From positions 186,001 through 250,000 of the forward strand of contig NZ_JAEKJT010000004.1 in assembly GCF_017303055.1 (NCBI RefSeq): 64,000 nt of DNA. The letters are read 5' to 3'. The stretch is from Halomonas litopenaei. Lineage in GTDB: Bacteria > Pseudomonadota > Gammaproteobacteria > Pseudomonadales > Halomonadaceae. Below, one piece after another: positions 45,534 through 56,031 of the stretch. The position numbers and the translations under genes were made by a program. Within the stretch, counting starts at the first letter, position 1. The number at the start of each line of letters is the position of its first letter. The notes under the pieces are model-generated. The model did not search any database and was not told the DNA's origin. It saw only the letters and a list, made by a program, of their open reading frames with translations.

Positions 45534-46445
45534 TCATCGCTGAAACACCACCGTGCGGTTGCCGTTGAGAAACACCCGCCTCTGCAGATGCAGGGCAACC
45601 GCTCGTGCGAGCGTCAGACATTCGATGTCACGCCCTCGGGCGACCAAGTCATCCGCTGTATCGGCGTGGGTGACCGGCTCGACGCCCTGGCTGATGATCG
45701 GCCCCTCATCCAGGTCGTCGTTAATGTAGTGCGCCGTGGCACCGACCAGCTTGACCCCTTTCTCGAAGGCCTGGTGATATGGCCTGGCCCCCTTGAATCC
45801 TGGCAACAGCGAGTGATGAATATTGATCGCTCGGCCGGCCAGACGCTCACTCATGTCGCTGGAGAGTACCTGCATGTAACGCGCCAGGATCACCAGCTCG
45901 GCACCGCTATCCTCGATAATCTGCCACACCTTCGCTTCCTGCTCGGACTTGGTGTCCGCGCTGATCGGGCAATGGTGGTAAGGCAGCCCGTGCCATTCGG
46001 CCAAGGGCGCGAGGTCCGGGTGATTGGACACGATGGCCTTGATCTCGACCGGCAGCTGTCCGGTGCGATAGCGATAGAGCAAGTCATTGAGACAATGATC
46101 TGCCTTCGACACCATGATGACCACCGGCGTCCGTCGATCAGGGGCCGTCAGCTCGAAAGTCATGGCAAACTCGGCGGCACGCTCGGAAAACCGTTGCTCA
46201 AAATCCGTGGCCGAAAAGCCCCCGTCAGCCGAGCCGATGCTGGATGGCCCGCCCCCTCCCGGGGGGCGAAACTCGGTGCGAATGAAGAACCGGCTGGAGC
46301 TGGCATCATCAAAGGACTGCTGCTCAGTGATATAGCACCCGTGCTCGCGCAGGAAGCGGGTCACCACGTCCACGGTGCCAAGGCGGCTTGGGCACTGGGC
46401 GGTCAGAATCCAGTTGGCAAGGCCCGTCGGGCGATCAGTGCTCAT
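45534..46445 (-). CDS. purU: Formyltetrahydrofolate deformylase
   Basis: PurU hydrolyses 10-formyl-THF to formate and THF. The 303-residue protein has an N-terminal ACT-like domain (about 10-95) and a formyltransferase-fold domain. The latter has ILARYMQVLSSDMSERLAGRAINIHHSLLPGFKGARPYHQAF, followed by GATAHYINDDLDEGPIISQ, giving the catalytic His and Asp. A Gly-rich insertion (PPGGGGPSSIGSADGG) sits in the ACT region. It overlaps soxG by 4 nt. Here it would recycle one-carbon units from sarcosine oxidation. Confidence 0.93.
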   Translation of the reverse strand: MSTDRPTGLANWILTAQCPSRLGTVDVVTRFLREHGCYITEQQSFDDASSSRFFIRTEFRPPGGGGPSSIGSADGGFSATDFEQRFSERAAEFAMTFELTAPDRRTPVVIMVSKADHCLNDLLYRYRTGQLPVEIKAIVSNHPDLAPLAEWHGLPYHHCPISADTKSEQEAKVWQIIEDSGAELVILARYMQVLSSDMSERLAGRAINIHHSLLPGFKGARPYHQAFEKGVKLVGATAHYINDDLDEGPIISQGVEPVTHADTADDLVARGRDIECLTLARAVALHLQRRVFLNGNRTVVFQR

Positions 46446-47119
46446 GGGCGCTCCCCATCAACGGCATCCTCGACGTCACGCTCGACGCCGATGGCAAACT
46501 CCTCACCAGCATCCAGCAGCCACCGATAAACGTAGTCGACGAAGCTCGCCCGAACCACCAGCTCCCAGCCTTTATCGTCAGGCCGCCTGAGGATCACGCT
46601 GGACTTGGCGAACACCGTCGTCACCCCCTTGCCAGGGGGAAAGTGACGCGGGTGAACGTCGTAGACGACCGATTTCATCAGTAGCTCGCGCATGGCGTCG
46701 TCATCCCCGCTCAAGGCGATCACCGTCTGTCCTGCACTGACATCGGTGAAGGCGACGCTGGCATCCCCCAGCACCGCGCGCAGGCCGAGCTCGACCCGAT
46801 GGGCATCACCCGGGGGCAGTATCGCCAGCCATTCATCCGGCGACAGCCATTGCAAAGACGCCGCGTCACTTTGCACCAGCTCGTGGGGACGCGCCGGCAG
46901 CGCCAGCCCCAGCACGCTGCGCACGGCTTCATCCAGCACGATGGCCCCACCCCGCAGAATGAGATGGTCGTGCCGGCGTTCTCGCATCACGACGCGAGAC
47001 GCTGTCGATGGTGCCGGGGCACCGACATGCTGATAGGACCAGGCCAACGGGGACGTCATGACCGATCTGCTGTGGGGATAGGCATCAAAGACATGCACAG
47101 TGGGCATCACTTCAGACAT
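46442..47119 (-). CDS. soxG: Sarcosine oxidase gamma subunit
   Basis: The gamma subunit of heterotetrameric sarcosine oxidase. The 225-residue product starts at 47119, overlapping soxA by 8 nt, with GGGAGAG upstream. It shows RGGAIVLDEAVRSVLGLALP, WLSPDEWLAILPPGD, TDVSAGQTVIALSG and a C-terminal LVVRASFVDYVYRWLLDAGEEFAIGV. These are typical of SoxG, which resembles the T-protein fold. Confidence 0.9.
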   Translation of the reverse strand: MSEVMPTVHVFDAYPHSRSVMTSPLAWSYQHVGAPAPSTASRVVMRERRHDHLILRGGAIVLDEAVRSVLGLALPARPHELVQSDAASLQWLSPDEWLAILPPGDAHRVELGLRAVLGDASVAFTDVSAGQTVIALSGDDDAMRELLMKSVVYDVHPRHFPPGKGVTTVFAKSSVILRRPDDKGWELVVRASFVDYVYRWLLDAGEEFAIGVERDVEDAVDGERP

Positions 47120-50100
47120 TCTGGCGCTCTCCCTTCGGATCGAGGAACACGGTAGAGACGATGCGCGCCTCGTGAGTCTTGCCATCCACACAGGGAAGAT
47201 AGACGGTCTCGCCCAGGCGCTGATGACCACCCTTGACCACCGCCAGGGCGAAGCCGGTCTCGAGGGTCGGGCTGTAGTAGCTTGAGGTGACGTGGCCCAC
47301 CATGGGCATCGGCACCGGATGTTGCGGGTCGAGCACAATCTGCGCGCCCTCTTCCAGCACCACCTCGGGGTCGACGGGGCGCAGCCCGACCAGTTGCTTG
47401 CGATCTTGCCGCGCGGTATCAGTGCGGCTCAGGGCGCGCTGTCCGACCCAGGAGAACGGCTTGTCGTAGCCTATCGCCCACTGCATGCCGAGATCCTCCG
47501 GCGTCACCGAGCCATCGGTATCCTGACCGGCGATGATGAAGCCTTTCTCCGCCCGCAGCACGTGCATGGTTTCGGTACCGTAGGGGGTGAGGTCATACTT
47601 TTCGCCATGGGCAAACAGCGTCTTCCACACATGCAGGGCGGCGTGGGCCTGCACGTTGATCTCGAAGGCCAGTTCACCGGTGAAGGAGATTCGGAAGATG
47701 CGCGCCGGCACCCCGGCCACCCTGCCCTCTCGCCACTCCATGAACTTGAACGCCTCGCGATCCAGGTCGATATCCTCGACCACTTCGCTCATCAGCTCAC
47801 GCGCCTTCGGCCCCGTCACGGTCATGGTCGCCCAGTGATCCGTGACCGAGCTGAAGGTCACGTCGAGATCCGGCCACTCGGTCTGGTGCCACAGTTCCAA
47901 CCATTCGAGAACGCCAGCGGCACCGCCGGTTGTGGTGGTCATCAGGAAATGGTTCTCGGCCAGACAGCTGGTCGTACCGTCATCCATGACCATGCCGTCG
48001 TCTTTGCACATCAGCCCGTAACGCACCTTGCCCACGCCCAGCTTGGCCCACTTGTTGGTGTAGATGCGGCCGAGGAACTCGCGGGCATCGGGGCCCTGGA
48101 TGTCGATCTTGCCCAGGGTCGAGGCATCGAGGATCCCGACGCCCTCGCGGACCGCCAGGCATTCACGCTTCACCGCCTCATGCATCGTTTCAGGCTGGCC
48201 ATTGTGGCGCCGTGGAAAGTACCAGGGGCGCTTCCACTGCCCGACATCCTCGAACTCGGCCCCTCGCTCCACGTGCCAGGAGTGCAGCGCACTGTAGCGC
48301 TCAGGATCAAACAGTGCTCCACAGTGGCGCCCCACCACCGCGCCGAAAGTGACCGGCGTATAGTTGGGCCTGAATACCGTGGTACCGACCTCGGGAATCG
48401 AACGGCCCAGGCAGCGAGCGGCGATGGCCATGCCATTGATGTTGCCCAATTTGCCCTGATCGGTGCCGAAGCCCATGGCGGTATAGCGCTTGACGTGCTC
48501 GATGGATTCAAAGCCTTCACGGGTGGCCAGCTCGATGCCGGCAGCGGTGACATCGTTCTGCAGATCCACAAACTGCTTGGGGGCACGCAAGGTCGGTTTA
48601 TCGTGGGGAACCTGGAACAGCGCCACCGCCTCGCCCTGGCGCACTTCCGTCACCTTGGGAAGCCGGCCTTGCGAGCCAGCGTGGCTGTCATTGTCGTCAG
48701 TGCCGACGCTGTCAGAACTGTGGCTGTCAGTACCGTTGCTGTCAGTATCATTAAGCTTCGTACCCTGACCGCCGACATCCAGGTTCGCCTCTGCCGCCGC
48801 CTGGCGACCCGCCTCCTGCCCCTCGGCCAGGGTGGCCGCCAGGGTAAAGGTGCCACCGGCACTGCCCGCCACCAGCATGCCCTGGGGCAAGCTGGGCACG
48901 AAGGCGATCAGGTCGTCGCGCCAGCTCGGCCGTGCCCCGGTATGCGACGCCAGGTGAATCACCGGGCTGAATCCGCCGGACGTCGCCAGCGTGTCGCAGG
49001 CCAGGGTCTCAGCGCTTCCGGCGAGGCCGAAGCCGTCGATATCGATGGCCGCCACCCGCACCGAGGCAACGCGCTGCTCGCCGCGTGCCTCGATCACTGC
49101 CGAACCTGGCAGGATGCGGACACCTCGTGCTCTGGCCTGCTCGACCAGCTCGCCGTCAGGGGCAGAGCGGGCGTCCGCCACCGCGACCACCTCGCGGCCA
49201 GCGTCGAGCCAGTCAAGCACCGCACGATAGCCGTCATCGTTACTGGTGGACACCACCAGGCGCTGTCCCGGCACTACGCCATAGCGACGAATATAGGTCG
49301 ACACCGCCGAGCACAGCATATTGCCTGGCACGTCATTACCGGCATACACCAGCGGACGTTCGTGGGCTCCTGTGGCCAGCACCACCCGAGCGGCACGCAC
49401 GCGATGCAGGCGTGAGCGCGCCTGGCGCCGCCCCTCGATTCGAGGAGCACAGTGCCCAAGATGTTCAGTGCGCCGTTCATGCAGCGTGACGAAATGATGG
49501 TCGTGGTAGCCGTTGGCCGTGGTGCGGGGCAACAGGGTCACATCAGCACAGGCGGCGAGCTCTGCCACGGCTTCCTCGACCCAGGCGCTGGCCGGGCCAT
49601 CATTGAGTCGCTCACGGCAATCCAGCAGCGAACCACCGAAGGATTCCTGCTCGTCACACAGGATGACCCGAGCCCCCGAGCGGGCAGCCTCCAGGGCGGC
49701 GGCAAGACCAGCAGGGCCCGCCCCAATCACCAGCACCTCGCAATGACGGTTGATGTGATCATAGATATCCGGATCGGCTTCCATGGGGCTACGCCCCAGG
49801 CCCGCACTCTTGCGGATATAGCGTTCATAGGTCATCCACAGCGAGGCCGGTGCCATGAATGTCTTGTAATAGAAGCCAGGGGGCATCAGCTTGCCACCGA
49901 CCTTGCCCAGCATGCCCATCAGGTCCCGCTGGACGCTTGGCCAGCCATTGGTGGAGCGAGCGTAGAGGCCATCGAACAAGGCCTGCTGGGTAGCCCGCAC
50001 ATTGGGCACCTGCTCGGCCTCATGCTGGCCAAGCTGGACCACGGCATTGGGCTCCTCGGCTCCGGCCGCAACGATGCCGCGGGGCCGCGCGTACTTGAAG

Positions 50101-50252
50101 CTACGATTGACGACATCGACCCCGTTGGCCAGCAGCGCCGACGCCAGCGTATCGCCCTGATAGCCGGTGTAGGACTTGCCGTTGAAGGTAAAACGCAGGG
50201 GCACGCTGCGATCGATCAGGCCCCCTGTCTCGAGGCGGTTGAGCTGGCTCAT
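47112..50252 (-). CDS. soxA: Sarcosine oxidase alpha subunit
   Basis: The 1046-residue large subunit binds NAD+ and tetrahydrofolate and channels the methylene group to 5,10-methylene-THF. The N-terminus is ferredoxin-like (FNGKSYTGYQGDTLASALLANGV). An NAD/FAD Rossmann region follows (VLVIGAGPAGLAAALEAARSG near 175). The C-terminal aminomethyltransferase domain covers about 620-1040 (LDASTLGKIDIQGPDAREFLGRIYTN, EKGFIIAGQDTDGSVTPEDLGMQWAI). A Ser/Asp/Thr-rich stretch at about 500-535 (DNA about 48655-48765) is an extra low-complexity linker built from degenerate repeats. Confidence 0.95.
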   Translation of the reverse strand: MSQLNRLETGGLIDRSVPLRFTFNGKSYTGYQGDTLASALLANGVDVVNRSFKYARPRGIVAAGAEEPNAVVQLGQHEAEQVPNVRATQQALFDGLYARSTNGWPSVQRDLMGMLGKVGGKLMPPGFYYKTFMAPASLWMTYERYIRKSAGLGRSPMEADPDIYDHINRHCEVLVIGAGPAGLAAALEAARSGARVILCDEQESFGGSLLDCRERLNDGPASAWVEEAVAELAACADVTLLPRTTANGYHDHHFVTLHERRTEHLGHCAPRIEGRRQARSRLHRVRAARVVLATGAHERPLVYAGNDVPGNMLCSAVSTYIRRYGVVPGQRLVVSTSNDDGYRAVLDWLDAGREVVAVADARSAPDGELVEQARARGVRILPGSAVIEARGEQRVASVRVAAIDIDGFGLAGSAETLACDTLATSGGFSPVIHLASHTGARPSWRDDLIAFVPSLPQGMLVAGSAGGTFTLAATLAEGQEAGRQAAAEANLDVGGQGTKLNDTDSNGTDSHSSDSVGTDDNDSHAGSQGRLPKVTEVRQGEAVALFQVPHDKPTLRAPKQFVDLQNDVTAAGIELATREGFESIEHVKRYTAMGFGTDQGKLGNINGMAIAARCLGRSIPEVGTTVFRPNYTPVTFGAVVGRHCGALFDPERYSALHSWHVERGAEFEDVGQWKRPWYFPRRHNGQPETMHEAVKRECLAVREGVGILDASTLGKIDIQGPDAREFLGRIYTNKWAKLGVGKVRYGLMCKDDGMVMDDGTTSCLAENHFLMTTTTGGAAGVLEWLELWHQTEWPDLDVTFSSVTDHWATMTVTGPKARELMSEVVEDIDLDREAFKFMEWREGRVAGVPARIFRISFTGELAFEINVQAHAALHVWKTLFAHGEKYDLTPYGTETMHVLRAEKGFIIAGQDTDGSVTPEDLGMQWAIGYDKPFSWVGQRALSRTDTARQDRKQLVGLRPVDPEVVLEEGAQIVLDPQHPVPMPMVGHVTSSYYSPTLETGFALAVVKGGHQRLGETVYLPCVDGKTHEARIVSTVFLDPKGERQNV

Positions 50253-50674
50253 GCGCGCACCTCCCGGGTATAGGAAGAATCGTGGGACGCGTCGTGGGAT
50301 GAGGCGTGAGACGAGAGCTGGGACGTGGCACGGCCCGCGCCGCCATGGCCGTCATCACTGGCATCAGCTGGTACCGTCTTGCCGTCAGGATTGGCCTGGG
50401 TGAATCGCGGCGCCTCGCCGATGCGGTAGGTCTCGAGAATCTCGTAGGTCTGGGTGTGGCGCGTCATGTTGAAGAACTTGCGACAGCCGACCGCATGAAC
50501 CCACAGCTCGTGATGAATACCCCGCGGATTGTCACGAAAGAACAGATAGTCCCCCCAGGCTTCATCCGAGCACTGGGCAGGATCCTCGGGCCGCTGAATA
50601 TGGGCCTGTCCCTTGGGGTGAAACTCTTCTTCCTCGCGCCACTCATTGCAGTTGGGGCAATGGATGTAAAACAT
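50249..50674 (-). CDS. soxD: Sarcosine oxidase delta subunit
   Basis: The small zinc-binding subunit. The 141-residue protein starts MFYIHCPNCNEWREEEEF (Cys6 and Cys9) and has LWVHAVGCRKFFNMTRHTQTYEI, which supplies another Cys and His. The core of about 100 residues is normal. The last 40 residues are a Ser/His/Asp-rich extension (SHASSHDASHDSSY) absent from typical SoxD. It overlaps soxA by 4 nt and lies 15 nt after soxB. Confidence 0.93.
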   Translation of the reverse strand: MFYIHCPNCNEWREEEEFHPKGQAHIQRPEDPAQCSDEAWGDYLFFRDNPRGIHHELWVHAVGCRKFFNMTRHTQTYEILETYRIGEAPRFTQANPDGKTVPADASDDGHGGAGRATSQLSSHASSHDASHDSSYTREVRA

Positions 50675-50689
50675 GCAAACCTCCTGGAC

Positions 50690-51940
50690 TCAGTGGGCGA
50701 CACCCGCAGCGCCGTGCTCATCGATCAGGGCACCACTGTGGAAACGGTCGATGGAAAACGGTGCGGCCAACGGATGCATCTCGCCCTTGGCCAGGCTTGC
50801 TGCAAACACATGCCCAGACCCCGGCGTGGCCTTGAAGCCGCCGGTACCCCAGCCACAGTTGAAGTAGAGCCCTTTGATGGGGGTCTTCGACAAGATCGGA
50901 CAGGCATCCGGACAGGTATCGACGATGCCCCCCCACTGCCGATTCATGCGCACCCTTGAGAAGATCGGGAACATCTCGACGATGGCCTGCAGGGTGTGTT
51001 CGATGGTGGAGTAGCTGCCGCGCTGCCCATAGCCGTTGTAGCCGTCGATCCCGGCGCCGATGACCAGGTCCCCCTTGTCGGACTGGCTGATGTAGCCATG
51101 CACGTGGTTCGACATGACCACAGTGTCCAGCACCGGCTTGAGTGGCTCGGACACCAGCGCCTGCAGCGGATGGCTTTCCAGCGGCAAGCGCAGGCCGGCC
51201 AGACCGGCCAGGACACCCGAGTTGCCCGCGGTCACGCAGCCTACGGTGGTGGCCTCGATGTCACCACGGTTGGTATGCACCCCGAGGATGCGCCCATCGC
51301 GGATCTTGAAGCCGGTGACTTCGGTCTGCTGCAGAATATCCACACCCAGGGCGTCGGCACCGCGGGCATAGCCCCAGGCCACCGCATCATGACGCGCCAC
51401 CCCAGCGCGGGGCTGCCATGAGGCGCCCATGACGGGATATCGCGCGTTTTTTGAACAGTCCATGATGGGCACGAGCTGTTGCACACCGCGGGCATCCAGC
51501 ACCTCGCCGTCGATGCCATTCAGCCGATTGGCATTGACCCGGCGCTGGATATCGCGCATGTCCTGCAGGGTGTGCCCCAGGTTGAGCACCCCTCGCTGGG
51601 AGAACATCACGTTGTAGTTGAGGTCCTGGGAAAGGCCCTCCCACAGCCCCATCGAATGCTCATAGAGGGCCGCCGCCTCATCCCACAGGTAGTTCGAGCG
51701 CACGATGGTAGTGTTGCGAGCGGTATTACCGCCCCCCAGCCAGCCCTTCTCGATCACCGCGACGTTACGTACCCCGAACTCCTTGGCCAGGTAGTAGGCG
51801 GTCGCCAGGCCGTGCCCGCCGCCGCCAACGATGATCACGTCATAGGCCGCCTTGGGAGTGGGGTTACGCCACTGTCGCTGCCAGTTCTCATGGTGGCTGA
51901 TGGCATGGCGCGCCAGCGCAAATCCGGAATAGCGTTGCAT
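50690..51940 (-). CDS. soxB: Sarcosine oxidase beta subunit
   Basis: The catalytic flavin subunit that oxidises sarcosine. The 416-residue protein has the FAD Rossmann motif [21 protein letters not shown]. Next is [21 protein letters not shown], and then [19 protein letters not shown], whose His is the expected covalent FMN site. The C-terminal [20 protein letters not shown] is also conserved. A clear AGGAGACATC ribosome-binding site precedes the start. It follows glyA by 110 nt. Confidence 0.95.
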   Translation of the reverse strand: MQRYSGFALARHAISHHENWQRQWRNPTPKAAYDVIIVGGGGHGLATAYYLAKEFGVRNVAVIEKGWLGGGNTARNTTIVRSNYLWDEAAALYEHSMGLWEGLSQDLNYNVMFSQRGVLNLGHTLQDMRDIQRRVNANRLNGIDGEVLDARGVQQLVPIMDCSKNARYPVMGASWQPRAGVARHDAVAWGYARGADALGVDILQQTEVTGFKIRDGRILGVHTNRGDIEATTVGCVTAGNSGVLAGLAGLRLPLESHPLQALVSEPLKPVLDTVVMSNHVHGYISQSDKGDLVIGAGIDGYNGYGQRGSYSTIEHTLQAIVEMFPIFSRVRMNRQWGGIVDTCPDACPILSKTPIKGLYFNCGWGTGGFKATPGSGHVFAASLAKGEMHPLAAPFSIDRFHSGALIDEHGAAGVAH

Positions 51941-52050
51941 GATGTCTCCTCAAGGATCTCTCTTTCCGCTCAGTGGCATCAGCCCAGTAACGTCAACCCA
52001 GTGCCACGGCCACTGCACCGCCAGCTCGCGCCTGGGGTTCCACTACCTAA

Positions 52051-53373
52051 CTAGGCGGACTGCAGCTCGGATGGGTCGGCCATCGCGTAGACCGGGTGAC
52101 GCGCACACAGCTCAGCGACCCGAGCTCGTACCTCGTCTTCGATGGCGGCGCTATCGTCGCCCCGGGTCAGGGCGTCCAGAACGTCACAGATATCACCGGC
52201 AAGCTGTGCACACTCCGCCTCATCGAAGCCCCGGGTGGTAACAGCAGGGGTGCCAATCCGCAGGCCCGAGGTAACGAAGGGACTTTGTGGATCGCCTGGC
52301 ACGGCGTTCTTGTTGACGGTGATGTGGGCACGGCCCAGCGCCGCGTCAGCATCCTTGCCGGTAATGCCCTGGCGGATCAAAGAGACCAGGAACAGGTGGT
52401 CATCGGTGCCACCGGACACCACGTCATAGCCACGCTCAAGGAATGTCGACGCCATGGCTCTGGCGTTGGCGATCACTCGCTCTTGATAGCGCACGAAATC
52501 CTGGCTCATGGCCTCGCGGAAGGCGATCGCCTTGGCCGCGATGACATGCATCAGCGGGCCTCCTTGCTGACCAGGAAACACGGCGCCATTGAGCTTCTTG
52601 TAAAGCACTTCATCACCGCTGGCCGACAGGATCAGGCCACCGCGAGGACCGCGCAGGGTCTTGTGGGTCGTCGTGGTCACGACATGGGCATGGGGCAAAG
52701 GACTGGGGTACAGGCCTGCCGCCACAAGACCGGCAACGTGGGCCATATCGACCAGCAGCCAGGCTCCGACACTGTCGGCGATGGTGCGAAAACGACGCCA
52801 ATCCACCACCCGGGAATAGGCCGAAAAACCCGCCACGATCAACTTGGGACGATGTTCGCGTGCCAGGCGTTCGACCTCGGCGTAGTCGATGCGGCCCGTC
52901 GCTTCATCCAACCCGTACTGCACCGCCCGGTAATGCTTGCCAGAGAAGTTGGGCGCCGCACCATGGGTGAGGTGACCGCCATGGGCCAGACTCATGCCAA
53001 GTACGGTGTCACCCGGCGAGACCAGCGCCATGAAGGCGGCAGCATTGGCCTGGGCACCACTGTGGGGCTGAACGTTGGCATAGTCCGCCCCAAACAGGGC
53101 ACAGGCTCGCTCCATCGCCAGGCGCTCGACCACATCCACGTGCTCGCAGCCACCGTAGTAGCGCTTGCCGGGATACCCCTCGGCGTACTTGTTGGTCAGT
53201 TGGCTGCCTTGGGCCTCCATCACCGCCGCACTGGCGTAGTTTTCCGACGCGATCAGCTCTACATGCTGCTGCTGGCGAACCTCCTCCGCGGCAACGGCCT
53301 CAGCTATCTGGGAATCGAATCGTGCAAGACAGAACGACGTCCGCGATGAATGCGCCGTGAACAGATGGGACAT
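52051..53373 (-). CDS. glyA: Serine hydroxymethyltransferase
   Basis: GlyA converts glycine plus 5,10-methylene-THF to serine. The 440-residue PLP enzyme shows [76 protein letters not shown] and the PLP lysine in [16 protein letters not shown]. It heads glyA-soxBDAG-purU and would use both products of the sarcosine oxidase. It is probably a dedicated catabolic paralogue rather than the housekeeping copy. Confidence 0.95.
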   Translation of the reverse strand: MSHLFTAHSSRTSFCLARFDSQIAEAVAAEEVRQQQHVELIASENYASAAVMEAQGSQLTNKYAEGYPGKRYYGGCEHVDVVERLAMERACALFGADYANVQPHSGAQANAAAFMALVSPGDTVLGMSLAHGGHLTHGAAPNFSGKHYRAVQYGLDEATGRIDYAEVERLAREHRPKLIVAGFSAYSRVVDWRRFRTIADSVGAWLLVDMAHVAGLVAAGLYPSPLPHAHVVTTTTHKTLRGPRGGLILSASGDEVLYKKLNGAVFPGQQGGPLMHVIAAKAIAFREAMSQDFVRYQERVIANARAMASTFLERGYDVVSGGTDDHLFLVSLIRQGITGKDADAALGRAHITVNKNAVPGDPQSPFVTSGLRIGTPAVTTRGFDEAECAQLAGDICDVLDALTRGDDSAAIEDEVRARVAELCARHPVYAMADPSELQSA

Positions 53374-53727
53374 GGGGTGCCTCCCGCTATGGCAAGCAAC
53401 GGTTAAGCGACCGCACTCGCCTGATCAGATTTATCGTTGTCATTGCAGGCACGGGCCGGCAGTCTCACTCGCGAGGTCATCCTCGACCTCCAAGGTAAGC
53501 TGCTGCCACAACGCAATCGTTCTGAAAGCGACATCGACGTCTTCAACAAGGACATCTGTCACTCCCGCATGGGTGTCGGCGTTGTCGGCAACGTCCCCGC
53601 CTGCTGCCTGGTGCTGTCATTGAAGCCGACACGCCCCGGCGTGACTTGAACAAATGCGACAGCTTTATTGGACGCGGGTGACCGAGACGGTCTGTGTTTG
53701 CGAGAGGGTCAGGCTGGGTCGAGACGC
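53374..53727. other. Intergenic region upstream of glyA
   Basis: The 354 nt between the regulator stop and glyA should hold the promoter of the glyA-sox operon. An inverted repeat GAGGTC-N6-GACCTC lies at 53473-53490. No convincing gene was seen: the short open frames lack ribosome-binding sites. No confident operator for the GbdR-type protein was identified. Confidence 0.4.
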
Positions 53728-54831
53728 TCAGCCTTGGCCGAGACGAGTGCCAATATGCAGAAAGAAGGGGTCGACGCCGGCTTCCTCGCGCCCCTTGGGA
53801 TCGCGGCGCAACTGGGAGGGAGACTGGCCATAGGCGGCGCGAAAATGGCGGGAGAAGTGTGCGGTGTCGGCGAAGCCACAGCGTTCACCGATATCGGTGA
53901 TGCTGTGCTCGGTGAAGTACAGTAGCCACAGGCCATAGCGCAGTCGCAGGTCACGGGCGAACTTCTGTGGCCCGATGCCAAAGCTGTCCTGAAACTTGCG
54001 CTCGAGGCCGCGACGGGAGGCGCCTACGCGGCTGGCCAGCTCATCCACGGAAATGACTTCCCCCAGATGCTGCTCCAGGATCGTCACCGCCCGGCGCACG
54101 ATGCGGTCCTCGATACGCTCGAATACCACGGGCTGTGGCTGGCCATGCTCTCCGCCGCGGTGCCCATCCAGCAGCATGATGTTCAGACTCTTGCGCGCCC
54201 AGGCGCGGCCCAGATGACGCTCCACCAGGTACGCCGCCAGATCGGCCGCCGCGGCGCCACCCGCACAGGTCAGACGATCGCCATCATCCACATAGAGCCG
54301 ATCGGCCACCGCATTGACCTGGGGAAAACGGCGCACCAGGTCCGCATGGTGATACCAGCTGACACAGCAGCGTCGCCCCGCCATCACGCCAGCCTGGATC
54401 AGTGACAGCACACCCGTACAGACGCCGACCAGGGGCACGCCAAGCCGAGCCGCCTGACGCAGGTACTCTGACGCCGCAGGATCGTCCGTCGGTGAGCCGT
54501 CGAGCACTCCGCCAATGACCACCAGATAGTCGAACTGACGCGGGTCACAAAAGGGCGTGGCAAAGGGTTCACAGGGTGAGATGACCGCACCGCAACTCGA
54601 CGGTGCATCCTCCCCATCTGCCGTAAGAAAGCGCCAGCGGCAGCGCAATTGACGACTACGGTCGCCCTCATCGGAGGCCAGTCTGAGGCAATCCACAAAG
54701 GCAGCAAAGGGCAACAACGTAAAACGACGCAGCAACACGAAACCTACCGACAGCGCCGGCGGTTGGGCCACCGACGTTGACGCCTCAGACTCAGCCTCAG
54801 ACAGGGGGGAGGAAGAATCGGTAGGAAACAT
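53728..54831 (-). CDS. GlxA/GbdR-type AraC family regulator with DJ-1/PfpI-like sensor domain
   Basis: A 367-residue activator from the ATG at 54831; a GTG at 54918 would add a low-complexity N-terminus. The N-terminal amidotransferase-like domain (about 30-200) has YLVVIGGVLDG and LVGVCTGVLSLIQAGVMAGRRCCVSWYH. It ends in an AraC helix-turn-helix region (about 255-350: VDELASRVGASRRGLERKF, ITDIGERCGFADTAHFSRHFRAAYGQSPSQLRR). In Pseudomonas, GbdR of this type responds to glycine betaine or dimethylglycine and activates gbcA, gbcB and the sox operon. Here it lies between gbcB and glyA, supporting the same role. Confidence 0.85.
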   Translation of the reverse strand: MFPTDSSSPLSEAESEASTSVAQPPALSVGFVLLRRFTLLPFAAFVDCLRLASDEGDRSRQLRCRWRFLTADGEDAPSSCGAVISPCEPFATPFCDPRQFDYLVVIGGVLDGSPTDDPAASEYLRQAARLGVPLVGVCTGVLSLIQAGVMAGRRCCVSWYHHADLVRRFPQVNAVADRLYVDDGDRLTCAGGAAAADLAAYLVERHLGRAWARKSLNIMLLDGHRGGEHGQPQPVVFERIEDRIVRRAVTILEQHLGEVISVDELASRVGASRRGLERKFQDSFGIGPQKFARDLRLRYGLWLLYFTEHSITDIGERCGFADTAHFSRHFRAAYGQSPSQLRRDPKGREEAGVDPFFLHIGTRLGQG

Positions 54832-54924
54832 ATCGCTCGTATGCCAGCGGAGGTGGCTGACCAGCGTACCCGATTCCCCCCGACCGCCTCCACTGGGCGT
54901 GGATTTTGCTACTGGCACGCCTCG

Positions 54925-56031
54925 CTACCAGTCGACAGTGACATTGCCTCGGGGCCGACTGCAGCACGACAGAATGTAGCCCTCGGCCACGTCTTCGTCA
55001 GTGATGCCGCCGTTGTGGTCCATCTCCACCTCGCCTGCCACCAGCGGCACTCGACAGGTGCCACAGATCCCCATGCCGCAGGCCTTGGGAATGTGCAGCC
55101 CCAACTTGGCGGCCGCTGCGTGCACGGTCTCACCTGGCTGGATACGCACACTTTTTCCCGCAGCAGCGAACTCCACGCAGTGCATGTCCGCGACATCCAG
55201 CTCCTCGGCGAGCGCTTCGGCCTGCTCGGCCAGCTCGTGCACGTCCTCCTGGACATCCACCGGCGTCGCGCCAAAGGACTCCTCATGGTAGCGGCTCATA
55301 TCGAAGCCGCGCTGAACCAGCAGCCGTCGCACCGCTGCCATGAAGGGTGTCGGCCCACAGCAAAAGACCTCGCGATCCATGAAATCCGGCGCCATCAACT
55401 CCAGCATGGCCTCTGACAGGAAACCGCGGTACCCGGCCCAGGACTGGTTCAGCTCACTGTCACGCTCGCACACGATGTGCAGCCGAAATTCAGGAAGTCG
55501 AGAGAAGATATGGTCGAGCTCTCGGCGAAAGATGATATCCCTGGGAGTTCTTGCACAGTGGACAAAGTCCAGATCCACCGCCGCATTGGTGTCGAAAAAC
55601 CAGCGCGTCATCGACATCAGCGGCGTGATGCCCACCCCACCTGACAGCATCAGCACCTTGTCGGCCGCATGATCGATACAGTTGAACTCGCCCACGGGGC
55701 CGTGCACCGCCAGTTCGTCGCCAACCTTGAGCGACTCATGCAGCCAGTTCGAGACACGCCCTCCCGGCACCCTCTTCACCGTGATCGAGAAGCTGTAGGG
55801 AACCGAGGGGGCACTGGCGATGGTGTAGGAGCGAAACACGCACTCATCGTCGATCTCGAGCTCCAGGGTGACAAACTGCCCCGGCTTGAAAAAGAACATG
55901 ACCGGCTGCTCCGCCATGAAACAGAAGGTGCGCACGTCCCAGGTTTCCTGAATCACCTTGACGCAGCGCACCACGTGGCGTCCGTTGGACCAGGTCTGGG
56001 TCGTCACCGGGCTGAGAAAATTCGTCACCAT
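54925..56031 (-). CDS. gbcB: Glycine betaine demethylase reductase component
   Basis: GbcB passes electrons from NAD(P)H to the Rieske oxygenase GbcA. The 368-residue protein has an FAD domain (FKPGQFVTLELEI, FRSYTIASAPS), an NAD domain (DKVLMLSGGVGITPLMSM, FCCGPTPFM) and a C-terminal plant-type [2Fe-2S] ferredoxin domain. The cluster ligands are in ACGMGICGTCRV and the last Cys pair in ILSCCSRP. It is divergent from gbcA across 369 nt and is followed by the regulator gene. Confidence 0.93.
   Translation of the reverse strand: MVTNFLSPVTTQTWSNGRHVVRCVKVIQETWDVRTFCFMAEQPVMFFFKPGQFVTLELEIDDECVFRSYTIASAPSVPYSFSITVKRVPGGRVSNWLHESLKVGDELAVHGPVGEFNCIDHAADKVLMLSGGVGITPLMSMTRWFFDTNAAVDLDFVHCARTPRDIIFRRELDHIFSRLPEFRLHIVCERDSELNQSWAGYRGFLSEAMLELMAPDFMDREVFCCGPTPFMAAVRRLLVQRGFDMSRYHEESFGATPVDVQEDVHELAEQAEALAEELDVADMHCVEFAAAGKSVRIQPGETVHAAAAKLGLHIPKACGMGICGTCRVPLVAGEVEMDHNGGITDEDVAEGYILSCCSRPRGNVTVDW

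Noticed and set aside
47292-49415. Very long open frame on the plus strand (about 700 codons)
   Set aside because: It is exactly antisense to soxA. It has no homology-like motifs and reflects high-GC codon bias on the opposite strand.
53374-53727. Possible short genes upstream of glyA
   Set aside because: Overlapping small frames on the plus strand lack ribosome-binding sites and any motif; the gap is better read as a regulatory region.
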